From assembly GCA_035297145.1 (NCBI GenBank), contig DATGZN010000047.1, forward strand, positions 16,127-80,126: a DNA stretch of 64,000 nt, read 5' to 3'. Shown piece by piece: positions 49,803 through 59,639 of the stretch. Both the position numbers and the translations under genes were made by a program. Each line of letters begins with the position of its first letter. The stretch's first letter is position 1. Under the pieces are notes generated by a model. That model ran no database searches. It was given only the letters and a program-made list of their open reading frames with translations, and was not told the DNA's origin. The DNA is from QHXW01 sp035297145. Its GTDB lineage: Bacteria; Acidobacteriota; Terriglobia; Bryobacterales; Bryobacteraceae.

Positions 49803-52379
49803 TCACTCGGCGCGCAGCACGTCCAGAGGCTTTTGGCTTAAGATCCGGTAACTGGCGAGCCATCCGGCGGCGTTCGCCACAAGCGCGGTTAGCACGATGC
49901 AGGCCAGGTTCGGCACGAGGTCGACGCGAAAATCCGCATCCAGCCAGCGTTTGAGCAGCAGCGCGGAAAACGCCGTGGCCAGCAGGCTGCCCATCAACCC
50001 CGCCACCGCGCCCAGCACCAGGAACTCGACGGAGAAAATGCCGGCTACGCGAACTCGTGTCGCGCCCAGCGTTTTCAAAATCACCGTTTCGTGGATGCGG
50101 CGGAAGCGCGTGCCGGCGACGCTCGATGCCAGAATCACGACACCCGCCAGAATGGCGAACATCGAGATAAACCGCACAACAAGCGCAATCTGATCCACCA
50201 CCTGCTGCACGATGTCCAGCACGTCGGCGACGTTGACCACAGTTACTGTGGGGAACCGCTCGTAGGTGGCTCGTTGCAGTGCGCCGACGGCCCGCGGTTC
50301 CACGCGCAGCCCGCCATAGTAAATAATGGGCAGCCCATCCAGCGCTCCCGCGCTGAAAATGAACTCGATGCGGCTGAACATGTGGATCTCATCGATGCGG
50401 TGCACCGCCGCCACACGTGCGCGAATCGTGCGGCCGGCCGACTCCCATTCCATTTGGGAACCCGGACGCAGCTTGAGAATGTGAGCGGCTTCATCAGCTA
50501 CGGAAACCTGCGGTTCAGCCGGCAGCTTCTTGGAATCCCACCAGGCGCCCTCGAGAATGTCGATGTGCTGGGGCTTCTCCGCCGCGGAGGTGACCCCTCG
50601 GGCACGCTGGAACCGCCGTCCCCATGCTTTGAGATCCAGCTTTTCCACGGGCGTGCCGTTGACACTGACGATTTTGGCGGAGACGGTGCCGATTACATCA
50701 GGTGTGCCCTCGATCCCGCGCTGGGCGCGCAACAGATCGACGAGCGGCTCGCGTTCCTTGGCCGTAATATCGAGCAGGAACACGTTCGGCATGCCTGGCG
50801 GCGCGGTTTTGAACATCTCCGCCATCATGCCGCGCTGCACGAGGAACACGGTTAGCGTGAACATGACGCCGATGCCGAGCGCCACCAGCGCCGCCTGTGC
50901 ATGGTTTCCCGGCCGATACAGGTTCGCAACGCCGTGCCGTAGCACCGGTGGTAACGGCCACGGCGTGCGGCGGACGAGGATTTTCACGGACCGCAGCAGC
51001 ACCCATGCGATCACCGAGAGCACCAGCAAGCTGACCACCAGAGCGCCCACGAATACCGCGCCCGTGCGCACCGCTTCGCGCAACGTCCCGATCTGCAGCC
51101 ACCCCGCGATCACGCCAATTCCGCCGAGAATTGCCGCGCCTGACACGAGCGAGGTCCGCGAGTCACGCAGCCGTTGCTTCCAGCCCGGCCGTGCCTCTGC
51201 CATCTCCCTGCGAAAGATCATGCTGGGCCGGATACGCCGGATGCTCAACAGCGGAGGCAGCGTGAAAAGCAGTGTGGTCAGGAGACCGATCGCCAGCCCC
51301 TGAATGGCGGTGCTCGCATCCCAATGCGCTTCAGGACGCAGGTTGAAATAACGTGCAATCAACGGTGGAAAGGCCGCTTCCACCACCGTTCCGAATGCCA
51401 CGCCCACCAAGCCCCCGGCGAGTCCCAGGCCGATGGTTTGCAGCAGATAGATCTGGATGATCTCCCGCGTGCGCGCACCAATGCATTTCATGATGGCAAT
51501 GGAATCCATCTTTTGCTGCAAGTGCGCGTGCATGGCGGTAGCGACGCCAAGCGCTCCCACGATGAGCGCGATCAGGCTCACCAGGCTCAAAAATGTCGTG
51601 GCGCGGTTGAGCCCCTGCGTGATGATCGGATGCGTCTGGCGAAAATCCGCAATGAGAGCCTCCGGGAACGCTTTCTTCAGAGCCTCTCGCACCTGCTCGA
51701 TGCCGGGCGAGCCGGGCGAAAGCCGGAACAGGTAGCGTTCGGAGGCGCGGCTGCCCACGCCGATCAGTCCGGTGCGCTCCAGGCCGGCGCGGCTGACCAT
51801 CACGCGTGGGCCCACATTCAGGCTGCCCGACATGCGGTCGGGCTCCGAGACCACGCGTCCGACGACGCGAAACGGCTGTCCGCCCAAGCGGACGGTATCA
51901 CCAACCCCAACTCTCAGCCGGAGCAGCAAGTCGTCGGACACCGCCACTGACTGGTCGTTCAACTCTTGCCGCAGCGAGCCCGGTGGATCGAGCTTCACTT
52001 CGCCATAGAACGGATAGACTCGCGGATCGACGGCTTTGATCGAGACCAACACGGGGGTGGCCACGGCTCCTGACGAGACCATCGACAGCGTCTCCGTGAC
52101 CCAGGTGCGCTCGACTCCACGCCGGGCGAGATCATCCATCACAGTGTTCTGGCGGGCATCGGGCAGTGCGAACACGCGGAGCGAAAGATCGGCGGCCATC
52201 AACGTCCGCGACTCGCGCAGCAACATCCCGTAAAATGCCCGGCCGAAGCCGCGCACGCCCGTGAGCGCGCCAACTCCAATAGCCACCGCGACGATCACGA
52301 ACGCAAACTTAGTGGAAGAGGCGCGCGCCTCCCGCCATGCGATCTTGCAAGCCGTGCCCCAGCTCAGCCGGTTATTCAT
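49803..52379 (-). CDS. YbbP-like ABC transporter permease (FtsX family)
   Basis: An 858-residue permease with FtsX modules in both halves. Visible TM segments include FAFVIVAVAIGVGALTGV near the N-terminus, FLSLVSLIALIVGALGVATAMHAH with HLQQKMDSIAIMKCIGARTREII, a central set around VFVGALVVSLLVLSVIAWVLL, and a C-terminal set (FISMFAILAGVVILASSVAG with FRRIHETVILKTLGATRVRV, quoted as IHETVILKTLGATRVRV). It forms the transporter with the ATPase at 52372-53040, whose gene overlaps it by eight bases. In E. coli the same trio tesA-ybbA-ybbP is adjacent, as here; the transported substrate remains unclear. Confidence 0.9.
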   Translation of the reverse strand: MNNRLSWGTACKIAWREARASSTKFAFVIVAVAIGVGALTGVRGFGRAFYGMLLRESRTLMAADLSLRVFALPDARQNTVMDDLARRGVERTWVTETLSMVSSGAVATPVLVSIKAVDPRVYPFYGEVKLDPPGSLRQELNDQSVAVSDDLLLRLRVGVGDTVRLGGQPFRVVGRVVSEPDRMSGSLNVGPRVMVSRAGLERTGLIGVGSRASERYLFRLSPGSPGIEQVREALKKAFPEALIADFRQTHPIITQGLNRATTFLSLVSLIALIVGALGVATAMHAHLQQKMDSIAIMKCIGARTREIIQIYLLQTIGLGLAGGLVGVAFGTVVEAAFPPLIARYFNLRPEAHWDASTAIQGLAIGLLTTLLFTLPPLLSIRRIRPSMIFRREMAEARPGWKQRLRDSRTSLVSGAAILGGIGVIAGWLQIGTLREAVRTGAVFVGALVVSLLVLSVIAWVLLRSVKILVRRTPWPLPPVLRHGVANLYRPGNHAQAALVALGIGVMFTLTVFLVQRGMMAEMFKTAPPGMPNVFLLDITAKEREPLVDLLRAQRGIEGTPDVIGTVSAKIVSVNGTPVEKLDLKAWGRRFQRARGVTSAAEKPQHIDILEGAWWDSKKLPAEPQVSVADEAAHILKLRPGSQMEWESAGRTIRARVAAVHRIDEIHMFSRIEFIFSAGALDGLPIIYYGGLRVEPRAVGALQRATYERFPTVTVVNVADVLDIVQQVVDQIALVVRFISMFAILAGVVILASSVAGTRFRRIHETVILKTLGATRVRVAGIFSVEFLVLGAVAGLMGSLLATAFSALLLKRWLDADFRVDLVPNLACIVLTALVANAAGWLASYRILSQKPLDVLRAE

Positions 52380-53040
52380 CGCTGACCACGCGGCCGTCTC
52401 GTAGGGTGATGCGGCGGTCGGCCTGCTCGGAAATCTGCTGGTCGTGCGTCACCAACACGAGCGTTGTGCCCTCGCGGCGATTCAAAGTCATCAACAGATC
52501 CAAAACCACATGCCCGTTAATGGTATCGAGGTTGCCGGTGGGCTCGTCGGCCAGCAGGATGGGAGGACGGCCCACAAACGCCCGCGCCAGCGCCACGCGC
52601 TGCTGCTCACCGCCGGAAAGCTGCACGGGGTAGTGGTCGCGGCGATCCAGTAAGCCAACGCTTTCCAGAAGTTCGCGGGCGCGGGCCGAACCGCCATTCG
52701 AGAGCCCCGATAGCTCCAGGGGCAGCAACACATTCTCTTCCGCGGTGAGCGTGGGAATCAGGTGATACGACTGGAACACGAATCCAATCTTGCGCCCGCG
52801 TAGTAATGCCAGCGCATCTTCTTCGAGTCCGGTGATGTCTTCGCCATCCAGCACGATACGCCCGGAAGTGGGCGCATCCAAACCTGCCAATAAACCCAGC
52901 AGTGTACTCTTGCCGCTGCCGGACGGCCCCATGATAGCGGCGAACTGGCCGCGTGGAATCTCCAGATCGATGCCCTTCAGAATATCCACGCGATGGGTTG
53001 GCGTGCTGATAGTCTTGGTTAGCCCGGAAACCTGAATCAT
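52372..53040 (-). CDS. YbbA/LolD-like ABC transporter ATPase
   Basis: A 222-residue ATPase with Walker A MGPSGSGKSTLLG, Q-loop FVFQSYHLIP, signature LSGGEQQRVALARAF and Walker B ILLADEPTGNLD. ATG 53040 opens the conserved MIQVSGLTKT; the open frame to 53115 adds only non-conserved residues. Divergent from the TesA-like gene by 59 bases, with overlap to the permease gene on the other side. Confidence 0.93.
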   Translation of the reverse strand: MIQVSGLTKTISTPTHRVDILKGIDLEIPRGQFAAIMGPSGSGKSTLLGLLAGLDAPTSGRIVLDGEDITGLEEDALALLRGRKIGFVFQSYHLIPTLTAEENVLLPLELSGLSNGGSARARELLESVGLLDRRDHYPVQLSGGEQQRVALARAFVGRPPILLADEPTGNLDTINGHVVLDLLMTLNRREGTTLVLVTHDQQISEQADRRITLRDGRVVSDE

Positions 53041-53099
53041 GTGGAGGGAATTCGATTCGTTGACCGCTAATTTCTTATTATGACATTGAGGCAGAAACG

Positions 53100-53780
53100 T
53101 TGACTCCGCGCTCACTCCTCTATCTTCTTATGACACCGTTGCTGTTCATTTGTTGCAGCCGCGAACAGCCAAAATCCGCCGAGCGGGACGAAGCGCGGCC
53201 CGCCGCGACTCCTGCACCGCCCATGGCACCCGATGCCCGTCCGGTAATTGTGGCCTTCGGCAACAGCCTAACCGCTGGCTTTGGCGCCGATCCGGGCGAA
53301 AGTTACCCCGATTTTCTTCAAAAGGACCTCGACCAGCGCGGCGCACGGTACCGTATCGTCAATGCCGGAGTCAGCGGAGACACCACCACGGACGGCCTGG
53401 AGCGCGTTGCGACGGTAACGGCCCTCAAGCCCGCCATTGTCATTCTCGAATTCGGCGGCAATGACGGCTTGCGCGGACTACCAGTCGCCACCACGCGCGC
53501 CAACCTCGATCAGATCATCGCGACACTGCGTAAAGCCGGCGCCAAGATCGTACTGGCTGGAATGACACTGCCGCCGAACTATGGCCCCGAATATATTCGC
53601 TCTTTTGAAGCCGTTTACAGGGATTTGGCAAAGCAATATCGCTTGCCACTGATCCCGTTTCTGCTGAGTGGGGTGGGCGGTAATCCTGCTCTCATGCAGC
53701 GCGACGGAATTCATCCCACCGGGGAGGGGAACCGCAAGGTGGCGCGGAACGTGATGGAGACTCTGGGGCCCTTGCTGTGA
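53100..53780 (+). CDS. TesA-like GDSL esterase/lysophospholipase
   Basis: A 226-residue SGNH-fold hydrolase with signal peptide. Block I is IVAFGNSLTAGFGADPGESYP (catalytic Ser in G-N-S-L), block II VNAGVSGDTTTDG (Gly), block III LEFGGNDGLRG (Asn) and block V RDGIHPTGEGNRKVA (Asp-x-x-His). It cleaves thioesters, lysophospholipids or aryl esters in the periplasm. The start is TTG 53100 or ATG 53130; LLFICCS with two Cys at the end of the hydrophobic stretch could be a non-standard lipobox. It is divergent to the ybbA/ybbP-like pair as in proteobacterial tesA loci. Confidence 0.92.
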   Translation: MTPRSLLYLLMTPLLFICCSREQPKSAERDEARPAATPAPPMAPDARPVIVAFGNSLTAGFGADPGESYPDFLQKDLDQRGARYRIVNAGVSGDTTTDGLERVATVTALKPAIVILEFGGNDGLRGLPVATTRANLDQIIATLRKAGAKIVLAGMTLPPNYGPEYIRSFEAVYRDLAKQYRLPLIPFLLSGVGGNPALMQRDGIHPTGEGNRKVARNVMETLGPLL

Positions 53781-53919
53781 TGGCGTACTTCCGCGCACGC
53801 CACGGCTGTACGTGAATTTACATCCCATTAGTTGTGTTTACCTCTCTGGGTGCCGTAAAATCCCCAAGCTGGTCGCAGTCATGGTAAATTGGGTAACCAA
53901 ACTGACGGGAGTGCCTACA

Positions 53920-56900
53920 ATGAAGGCGTCCTCTGTAGTCCTAACGCTGTTATTTTTGACCTCTCTGGAAGCGAGCGAGGCCGTCGACCGGGCGCGGCAG
54001 CTCGAAAAGTCGGGTGACGTACAGAGTGCCCGCGCGGCACTCGCCACGGCGGTTCAGCAATCGCCCAATGACGCTGATGCGCTTACCGAATACGCGGCCT
54101 TTCTGGTCCGTTACGGCGATACCGATAGCCGCTCTGCCTATGCGAAGGCGTTTGAAGCTATTGAAAAATCTGGGAATCAGACCCGGCTCATCCCCGTGGC
54201 TCACGAACTTGCCATTCTGGACCTGCTCGCCGGCGATCGGGCTGCGGCTACCAAGCATATCGAGGCCTATCACTCTGCCGGCGGCAAGGACTGGGCCGAT
54301 GCGGCGGCCTGGAAAACGGCGGAACCCGCTCATGACGCCGGCCAAGTCGTCAACCTGCCGGGCCCGCTGCGTTCCTTCGGCCGTATGGCCGCGATCTCCA
54401 GTGACATCCACCCGGACGACGTGCTCCCGGCGCTGGCGCGCAACGTAGTGACCAACGGGTACCAGGCTTCCCACAGCAATGAGTCGCTCGAGCAGACCGA
54501 GTACCTCAAGCTGGTGCATCGCTACCTTTCGCAGGCGCGCGAGCTCGATAAGTTGGCCGGCGCGGACAAGGTCATTCGCGTCGAGAACTGTGATTCGGCG
54601 AACGCCGGCGAGCTGCTCCGCATTATCGGCTATCGCATGCGCGGAGGCTGCGGCAGTGAGGTGGTGCTCGAAACCGTGAACGCCACTCGCGCCTTCCTCA
54701 CCACCGATTCCGGCTTCCCAATCGCCCAGCTCGAACAGGCCCTTCGCACCAACCGGCCTTTCACGTACGATTTTCATCCGTCCCCCGTGGGGGTGCTCTA
54801 CGGTTCCGACTACTGGCTCTCGGCAAAAGAAAAAGAGAACGGTGACTTCCTGGAGGCTTTCCTCGGGGATCCGGCGATGTGCCGGCTTTATCTGGGACTT
54901 TCCAAGCTGGACGCGGAAACCGCCGAAGAGTTGCGGAAGGCTATCGCCATGCCGCGGCTCAAGGCTTACGCGCATGTGCTCGATTTCTTTGGCGCCATGT
55001 TCGAGATCCGCAACGGCAAAGCGGTGGTGCCGGGAGGTGCGCGATCCGCGGCAGCGTGGACCGAACTCGTGGGCGTCCCGCCGGATCAAGGCGCGGCGTT
55101 TTTCGATAAGCTGCTGGCGAAAGACGACGGCTGGCTGGCCAGTTTGTTCGATTCGCTGGCGCGCATGAGCGGGCCGGTGAAGGACTACCTGACCGATCCC
55201 CCGCGCATGAAGCGCTTCTATGCGGCGGTGCGAGGCCGCGTCACCAGTCCCGGCCCCGCGCGTCCGGTGTTCCGTTCCAACGCGGACATGATGCTCCTCA
55301 CCACACGGTTGCGTGTGGACGCGACGGGCCGGCCGGTGATCCCCGGCAACCTCGAGGTCTGGAAGAACCTCTTTATCACCCATCCTCACGGCAAGTACGA
55401 CGGCAAGCTCACCAAGGCGGCCAGCGGATGGAAAGATCCGGACGATGTGATCGAGGCCCTCTTTGGCCTGTGCCGCAAGAGCGTCGAAAACGAGCCGCTG
55501 AAGATTTTCATGGCGCTCAGCGATCTGGATCGCGACCGTGAACGGCCTCTTGAGCCGGCAACGGTCGAACGCCTGGCGCACGACTACCACCTCTACGGGA
55601 CGCAGTACTCGATCTTCAATGACGTTCCGTCGGTGTCGGACAAGACCGTCCTGGAGTTTCTCGATACCGCGGATTCCATCAACCGCATGAAGGATCAGGG
55701 GCTGCGGGCGGATACTGCCGGCACCGCGCAGGCCCTGGTAGCCCTGTGGCAAATTTTCTGCCTGCAGGGCAGCATTGCACCCAATCAGGCCGACGCCGCG
55801 CTGGCTGGAATGCTGGCGCCCTTTGCGCAAGTCCACCGCGATCGCGAACTCTATGACACCGGCAAGGCCGGCACCATTCTGTTGCTGAAGGCCGCCGGAT
55901 CGACGGACTTATCGGCGCCGCAGGAGCGGTTGCTGGATTTGCTCGCCGGCACGGCCAACCCCAGTGACACCGACGCGCACGCCCAGGTTGTGCAGGACAT
56001 GAACCGCATTCTTGAGGCGCAGCGCATCGTTTCCCTCACCACGCTTTTCCAGCTCGACGATCACCTGGAAAGCCTGAGCCACGGCGGCAAAGTAGACACG
56101 GCGCTGATTAACCGCCTGGCCTCGCGGATTTCGGAAATTCAGCTTCCGCGGTCTTCGCTCAGCACGGTCGAGAAAAACTCGTTTGCCTTTGGGTACTGGA
56201 CGGAGAAACACGTCGAGACGGAGCGCAAACTGAACCTCCGCGCCACCATCGAGCGGGCCGGCAGCGATGCGGAAAAACTCAAGGACGTCCGCGGCGCCCT
56301 CGCGCCCTTCTTGCGCGACACGCTCGTCTCGTACAGTTATGCGCATTATGCTCCTCCCGGAGCCCAGGTACTGTACACCAACCCTCTGTTCGTGCGCGGC
56401 CATGATTTCATCGGTGTGCAGGGCGCCTTCCACACCTGGAAAGGTACCGAGCTGTTCGGCACGGGCTGGCCGTCGAACGGCGGCGGCCGGCTGGTGGGTT
56501 CGCTCTCCGGGCTGCCCTACGCGCTGGCGGAGGCCGAGCAGAATTTCCTCGTGCCCGCGCAGACGCAAGCGCTGATTTGGGGTGATCTGGTTCCGCAAAT
56601 GATCCTGAGCGCCAAAATCCCCCGCTGGTGGAACGTCACCTCGGCTCAAATGCACTGGGTGGGCCTGCACCTGCGTTACGGTCGAGCCATGATGGCGGAA
56701 GCCGCTATTGACGCCGGCACGAGGAAGCAACTGATCGAAGCCCTCGCGGCGCAGGCCAATCCGGCGCGCACCATGCTGGTGGAGCGCTTGCTCGAAGCCG
56801 GGGATGTGCCCACGGCCATCGAGAAAGTTACGCCCGCCGAGTTGTTCTTTATCGCTTCGCGCATGGAGCCACAGCAGACGGACAAACGCGCTGGCGGGCC

Positions 56901-57309
56901 CCTGATCACTGAGATCCGGGAATTGCGGGCGGCGCACTCCTCCGAAGTGGGAGAGCAAGCTGTCTCACGTGCCTTCGGCACTCCCAAGCCGACCCTGACC
57001 AATTCCAATCGCCCCGAATTGCTTCAGTTGCGCACCTTCCCCACGCTGATGGGTTACTCGAGCCGCATCATGGCGGAGAGCTGGGAATCGAATACGCTCT
57101 TCTGGGCCGGCTTGGCCGATGAGCTCCACGCCGCACCCAACCAGCTCAATGTGCTAATCCCCGAGTGGACCCAGAAAGTGGTGGAGCAAATCTTTGCTTC
57201 GCACCTGGAGGACTGGCCGGCGCTGCTTCGGTCCCTGCGCATCGTGGGGGATGATGTTCGCGCAAAAGCCAAACTGCAGGCGGGCGAGCCGAAGGCGGCC
57301 CTTCAGTGA
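53920..57309 (+). CDS. Large exported protein of unknown function
   Basis: An 1129-residue protein with a short signal peptide (MKASSVVLTLLFLTSLEASEA) and an N-terminal TPR-like stretch (RQLEKSGDVQSARAALATAV, DADALTEYAAFLVRYGD). The rest, about 900 residues, is mainly helical with no domain I can name; landmarks are DYWLSAKEKENGDFLEAFLGD, RSNADMMLLTTRLRVDATGRPVIPGN and FTPYALAEAEQNFLV-like segments in the C-terminal third. Similar large proteins recur in Acidobacteria next to VWA genes. GGGAG before ATG 53920 is well placed. It overlaps no gene and is followed after 16 bases by the VWA protein, so the two are probably co-transcribed. Confidence 0.75.
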   Translation: MKASSVVLTLLFLTSLEASEAVDRARQLEKSGDVQSARAALATAVQQSPNDADALTEYAAFLVRYGDTDSRSAYAKAFEAIEKSGNQTRLIPVAHELAILDLLAGDRAAATKHIEAYHSAGGKDWADAAAWKTAEPAHDAGQVVNLPGPLRSFGRMAAISSDIHPDDVLPALARNVVTNGYQASHSNESLEQTEYLKLVHRYLSQARELDKLAGADKVIRVENCDSANAGELLRIIGYRMRGGCGSEVVLETVNATRAFLTTDSGFPIAQLEQALRTNRPFTYDFHPSPVGVLYGSDYWLSAKEKENGDFLEAFLGDPAMCRLYLGLSKLDAETAEELRKAIAMPRLKAYAHVLDFFGAMFEIRNGKAVVPGGARSAAAWTELVGVPPDQGAAFFDKLLAKDDGWLASLFDSLARMSGPVKDYLTDPPRMKRFYAAVRGRVTSPGPARPVFRSNADMMLLTTRLRVDATGRPVIPGNLEVWKNLFITHPHGKYDGKLTKAASGWKDPDDVIEALFGLCRKSVENEPLKIFMALSDLDRDRERPLEPATVERLAHDYHLYGTQYSIFNDVPSVSDKTVLEFLDTADSINRMKDQGLRADTAGTAQALVALWQIFCLQGSIAPNQADAALAGMLAPFAQVHRDRELYDTGKAGTILLLKAAGSTDLSAPQERLLDLLAGTANPSDTDAHAQVVQDMNRILEAQRIVSLTTLFQLDDHLESLSHGGKVDTALINRLASRISEIQLPRSSLSTVEKNSFAFGYWTEKHVETERKLNLRATIERAGSDAEKLKDVRGALAPFLRDTLVSYSYAHYAPPGAQVLYTNPLFVRGHDFIGVQGAFHTWKGTELFGTGWPSNGGGRLVGSLSGLPYALAEAEQNFLVPAQTQALIWGDLVPQMILSAKIPRWWNVTSAQMHWVGLHLRYGRAMMAEAAIDAGTRKQLIEALAAQANPARTMLVERLLEAGDVPTAIEKVTPAELFFIASRMEPQQTDKRAGGPLITEIRELRAAHSSEVGEQAVSRAFGTPKPTLTNSNRPELLQLRTFPTLMGYSSRIMAESWESNTLFWAGLADELHAAPNQLNVLIPEWTQKVVEQIFASHLEDWPALLRSLRIVGDDVRAKAKLQAGEPKAALQ

Positions 57310-57325
57310 TCTTCAGGAGAACCTT

Positions 57326-58327
57326 GTGACGATTCGGTCGAAGTTAGTCATCCTATCGAGCGTGGTCTTATTAGCCGCGGGGGCTGTGTGGCTCTCCGCA
57401 CAAGAAGCCAAGAACCCCGTTTTTCGTGCCCGCGTCGACCTTGTGGTGCTTAGCTTCACAGTCACCGACAGCAAGAGCCACTACATTAATGGGCTCAAGC
57501 CGGGCGACTTCAAAATTCTCGAAGACGGCATTGCCGAGAAAATCTCCACCTTCGCTGAGGGCAACAATCCGGCCGTGCAAGTGAACGATGATGGCAGCGT
57601 GCGTCCTCTTCTCGCCGATGGCAACCCGGCGGCCAAGCCCGGCATCGATCCGCGTTCCGATGCCTTCGTGGGCACCAACGTCTTCGTTCTGTTCGATACC
57701 AGCAACTTCATGTATCGGGGCTTCGTCTACGCCGAGGACGCCATTGCCGATTTCGTCCGCGGTCTCGACCGCGCCGACTCCGTGGCGGTCTATTCGTTCA
57801 GCCGCAACTTATCCCGTGCCGCGGATCTCACTCGCGATCGGAGCGATGCCATCTTCGGCCTGCGCAAAGCGGTAGCCGGCGACGATACCGCGCTCTACAA
57901 CGCGCTGCTGCTCACCCTGCGCGATGCCGCCAAGGTTCCCGGCCGCAAAGTCGTCATCGTGTTTTCCAACGGTCCCGATAACGCGAGCATGGTCGCTCCC
58001 GATGATGTGCGCGCTGTGGCCGAGGACGAAGGCATCCCCATCTACGTGATCTCCACCAACGAGGTAAACAAAGACCCGATTTCCAGCGGTGTATTCCGCC
58101 GCATCACCGCACGCACCGGCGGCAAGGCTTATTGGGCCAAGACCTGGCAGAAGCAGGTGGAAGCCTTCGAATCCATCCGCGAAGACCTGGGCAACAGCTA
58201 CACGGTCACGTATTATCCCGCGCCCAATCCCAACGAAGGATTCCGCAAGATTTCCGTCGAGATCACGTCCGACGTCGGCAAGAAGTATCGCATTCACGCC
58301 CGCCCGGGCTATCGTCCGCGCACGTAG
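57326..58327 (+). CDS. VWA-domain protein of the acidobacterial type
   Basis: A 333-residue exported protein with a VWFA-related domain seen mainly in Acidobacteria. A signal peptide (VILSSVVLLAAGAVWLSAQ) precedes the VDLVVLSFTVTDSKSHYINGL/DFKILEDG region, which is typical before the VWA fold. The MIDAS region reads VLFDTSNFMYRGF (D124); D-x-S is kept but the second Ser is Phe, so metal binding may be altered. Later MIDAS-type segments are DDTALYNALLLTL and VIVFSNGPDN. The GTG start 57326 is supported by AGGAG six bases upstream. These proteins probably bind partners in the periplasm; the neighbour at 53920 is the obvious candidate. Confidence 0.88.
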   Translation: MTIRSKLVILSSVVLLAAGAVWLSAQEAKNPVFRARVDLVVLSFTVTDSKSHYINGLKPGDFKILEDGIAEKISTFAEGNNPAVQVNDDGSVRPLLADGNPAAKPGIDPRSDAFVGTNVFVLFDTSNFMYRGFVYAEDAIADFVRGLDRADSVAVYSFSRNLSRAADLTRDRSDAIFGLRKAVAGDDTALYNALLLTLRDAAKVPGRKVVIVFSNGPDNASMVAPDDVRAVAEDEGIPIYVISTNEVNKDPISSGVFRRITARTGGKAYWAKTWQKQVEAFESIREDLGNSYTVTYYPAPNPNEGFRKISVEITSDVGKKYRIHARPGYRPRT

Positions 58328-58357
58328 CCTCTGCGCCTTAGCGTCTCGGCGGTGAGG
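58328..58357 (-). repeat. Diverged copy of the CGCCGAGACGC repeat
   Basis: On the minus strand this reads CCTCACCGCCGAGACGC and then TAAGGCGCAGAGG, matching the core of the 32-bp repeats at 47553 and 49696. It sits between and partly inside the convergent ends of the VWA and NDH-2 genes. Confidence 0.7.
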
Positions 58358-59639
58358 TTTTGTCCTCCTGCCCCGTGATCAGCCGCGCGCCCCGGTTGAA
58401 CGTCAGATAGCTGTATGCCCACTTGAAGAACACCACCAGGCGATTGTCGAAACCCACCAGATACATCAGGTGCACGAAAAGCCAAACCAGCCACGCAATC
58501 AGCCCTGCCATGTGGATACGCCCAAAGTCCGCAACCGCGGCCGCGCGCCCGATCGTCGCAAGATTCCCCTTATCCCAATAACGAAACGGTGGCACGGGTT
58601 GGCCGGCAAGTCGCCTGCGAATCAGATTTCCTGCATATCCACCCTGTTGTATAGCAACCGGCGCAACTCCCGGCAGCGGGTTTCCGGTTTGATGGCTGAA
58701 GTTGGCTAAATCGCCGATCACTAGTATCTCGGGATGCCCCGCAATCGTCAGATCTGACTCCACGAGCACGCGTCCCGCCCGGTCCAGCGCCACCCCCGTC
58801 CGATCGGCAAGGATGCGGCCCAAGGGCGAAGCCTGCACGCCCGCTGCCCACAATACCGTGCGCGCGGCTATGTGTTGGGTTGCGCCGTTGCGCCGGACTG
58901 TGACACCCGTTTCCTCCACCGCTGTCACAGCCGTCTGTGTCATGGTGCGAACCGATAGCCGGATGAGCGATCGCTCGGCGTCGGCGGAAAGATCCGGTGG
59001 ATAGACGGGCAGCACGCGATCGCCGGCCTCAATCAGAATGATGCGAGCCTCCGACGGATCGATATGCCGGAAATCATCACGCAGCGTGTCGTTCGAAATC
59101 TCCCCCAGCGCGCCCGCGAGTTCCACGCCGGTCGGTCCCGCGCCCACCACCACGAAAGTCAGCCATGCATGCCGCGCATCGGTATCAGGCTCCCGCTCCG
59201 CCTTCTCAAACGCCAGCAGAATGCGGCTGCGGATCTCGGTCGCATCTTCGATGGTCTTCAGAGCCGGCGCGTACTTCTCCCACTCGTTGTGCCCGAAGTA
59301 GTGATGGCTCGATCCGGTTGCCACAATCAGCGTGTCATACGCGATTGCGCCGTCATGCAAGACAACCTTCCGGTTCGCCACGTCGATGTCCACCACTTCT
59401 CCGAGTAGCACGTCTGTGTTCCGGTTGCGCCGCAGCACGTGCCGCAAGGGCGAAGCGATTTCGCCCGGCGACAACCCGCCCGTCGCCACCTGATACAACA
59501 GGGGTTGGAACAGATGAAAATTGCGCCGGTCGATCAGCGTCACACGGACTGGCGCGCGTCGCAGAGACTTCGCCGCGTACAGGCCGCCGAATCCGCCGCC
59601 GATGATGACCACGCGGTGAGGGGCTCCGGAAGCCGTCAC
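58338..59639 (-). CDS. ndh: Type II NADH dehydrogenase
   Basis: A 433-residue NAD(P)H:quinone oxidoreductase without proton pumping. RVVIIGGGFGGLYAAKSL gives the FAD loop, and FVVVGAGPTGVELAGALGE the NADH loop. AARTVLWAAGVQASPLGR and ILVIGDLANFSH are further family motifs, and the C-terminal IAWLVWLFVHLMYLVGFDNR is the membrane-binding amphipathic part. It passes electrons from NADH to quinone at the inner membrane. The start is GTG 59639 in a GTGA overlap with the stop of the M50 protease gene; the frame extends upstream only within that gene. Confidence 0.92.
   Translation of the reverse strand: MTASGAPHRVVIIGGGFGGLYAAKSLRRAPVRVTLIDRRNFHLFQPLLYQVATGGLSPGEIASPLRHVLRRNRNTDVLLGEVVDIDVANRKVVLHDGAIAYDTLIVATGSSHHYFGHNEWEKYAPALKTIEDATEIRSRILLAFEKAEREPDTDARHAWLTFVVVGAGPTGVELAGALGEISNDTLRDDFRHIDPSEARIILIEAGDRVLPVYPPDLSADAERSLIRLSVRTMTQTAVTAVEETGVTVRRNGATQHIAARTVLWAAGVQASPLGRILADRTGVALDRAGRVLVESDLTIAGHPEILVIGDLANFSHQTGNPLPGVAPVAIQQGGYAGNLIRRRLAGQPVPPFRYWDKGNLATIGRAAAVADFGRIHMAGLIAWLVWLFVHLMYLVGFDNRLVVFFKWAYSYLTFNRGARLITGQEDKTSPPRR

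Noticed and set aside
53950..55836. 628-codon open frame on the minus strand
   Set aside because: It lies entirely opposite the 1129-residue protein gene, has Arg/His-rich low-quality composition and no recognisable motif; long antisense frames are common in GC-rich genes.
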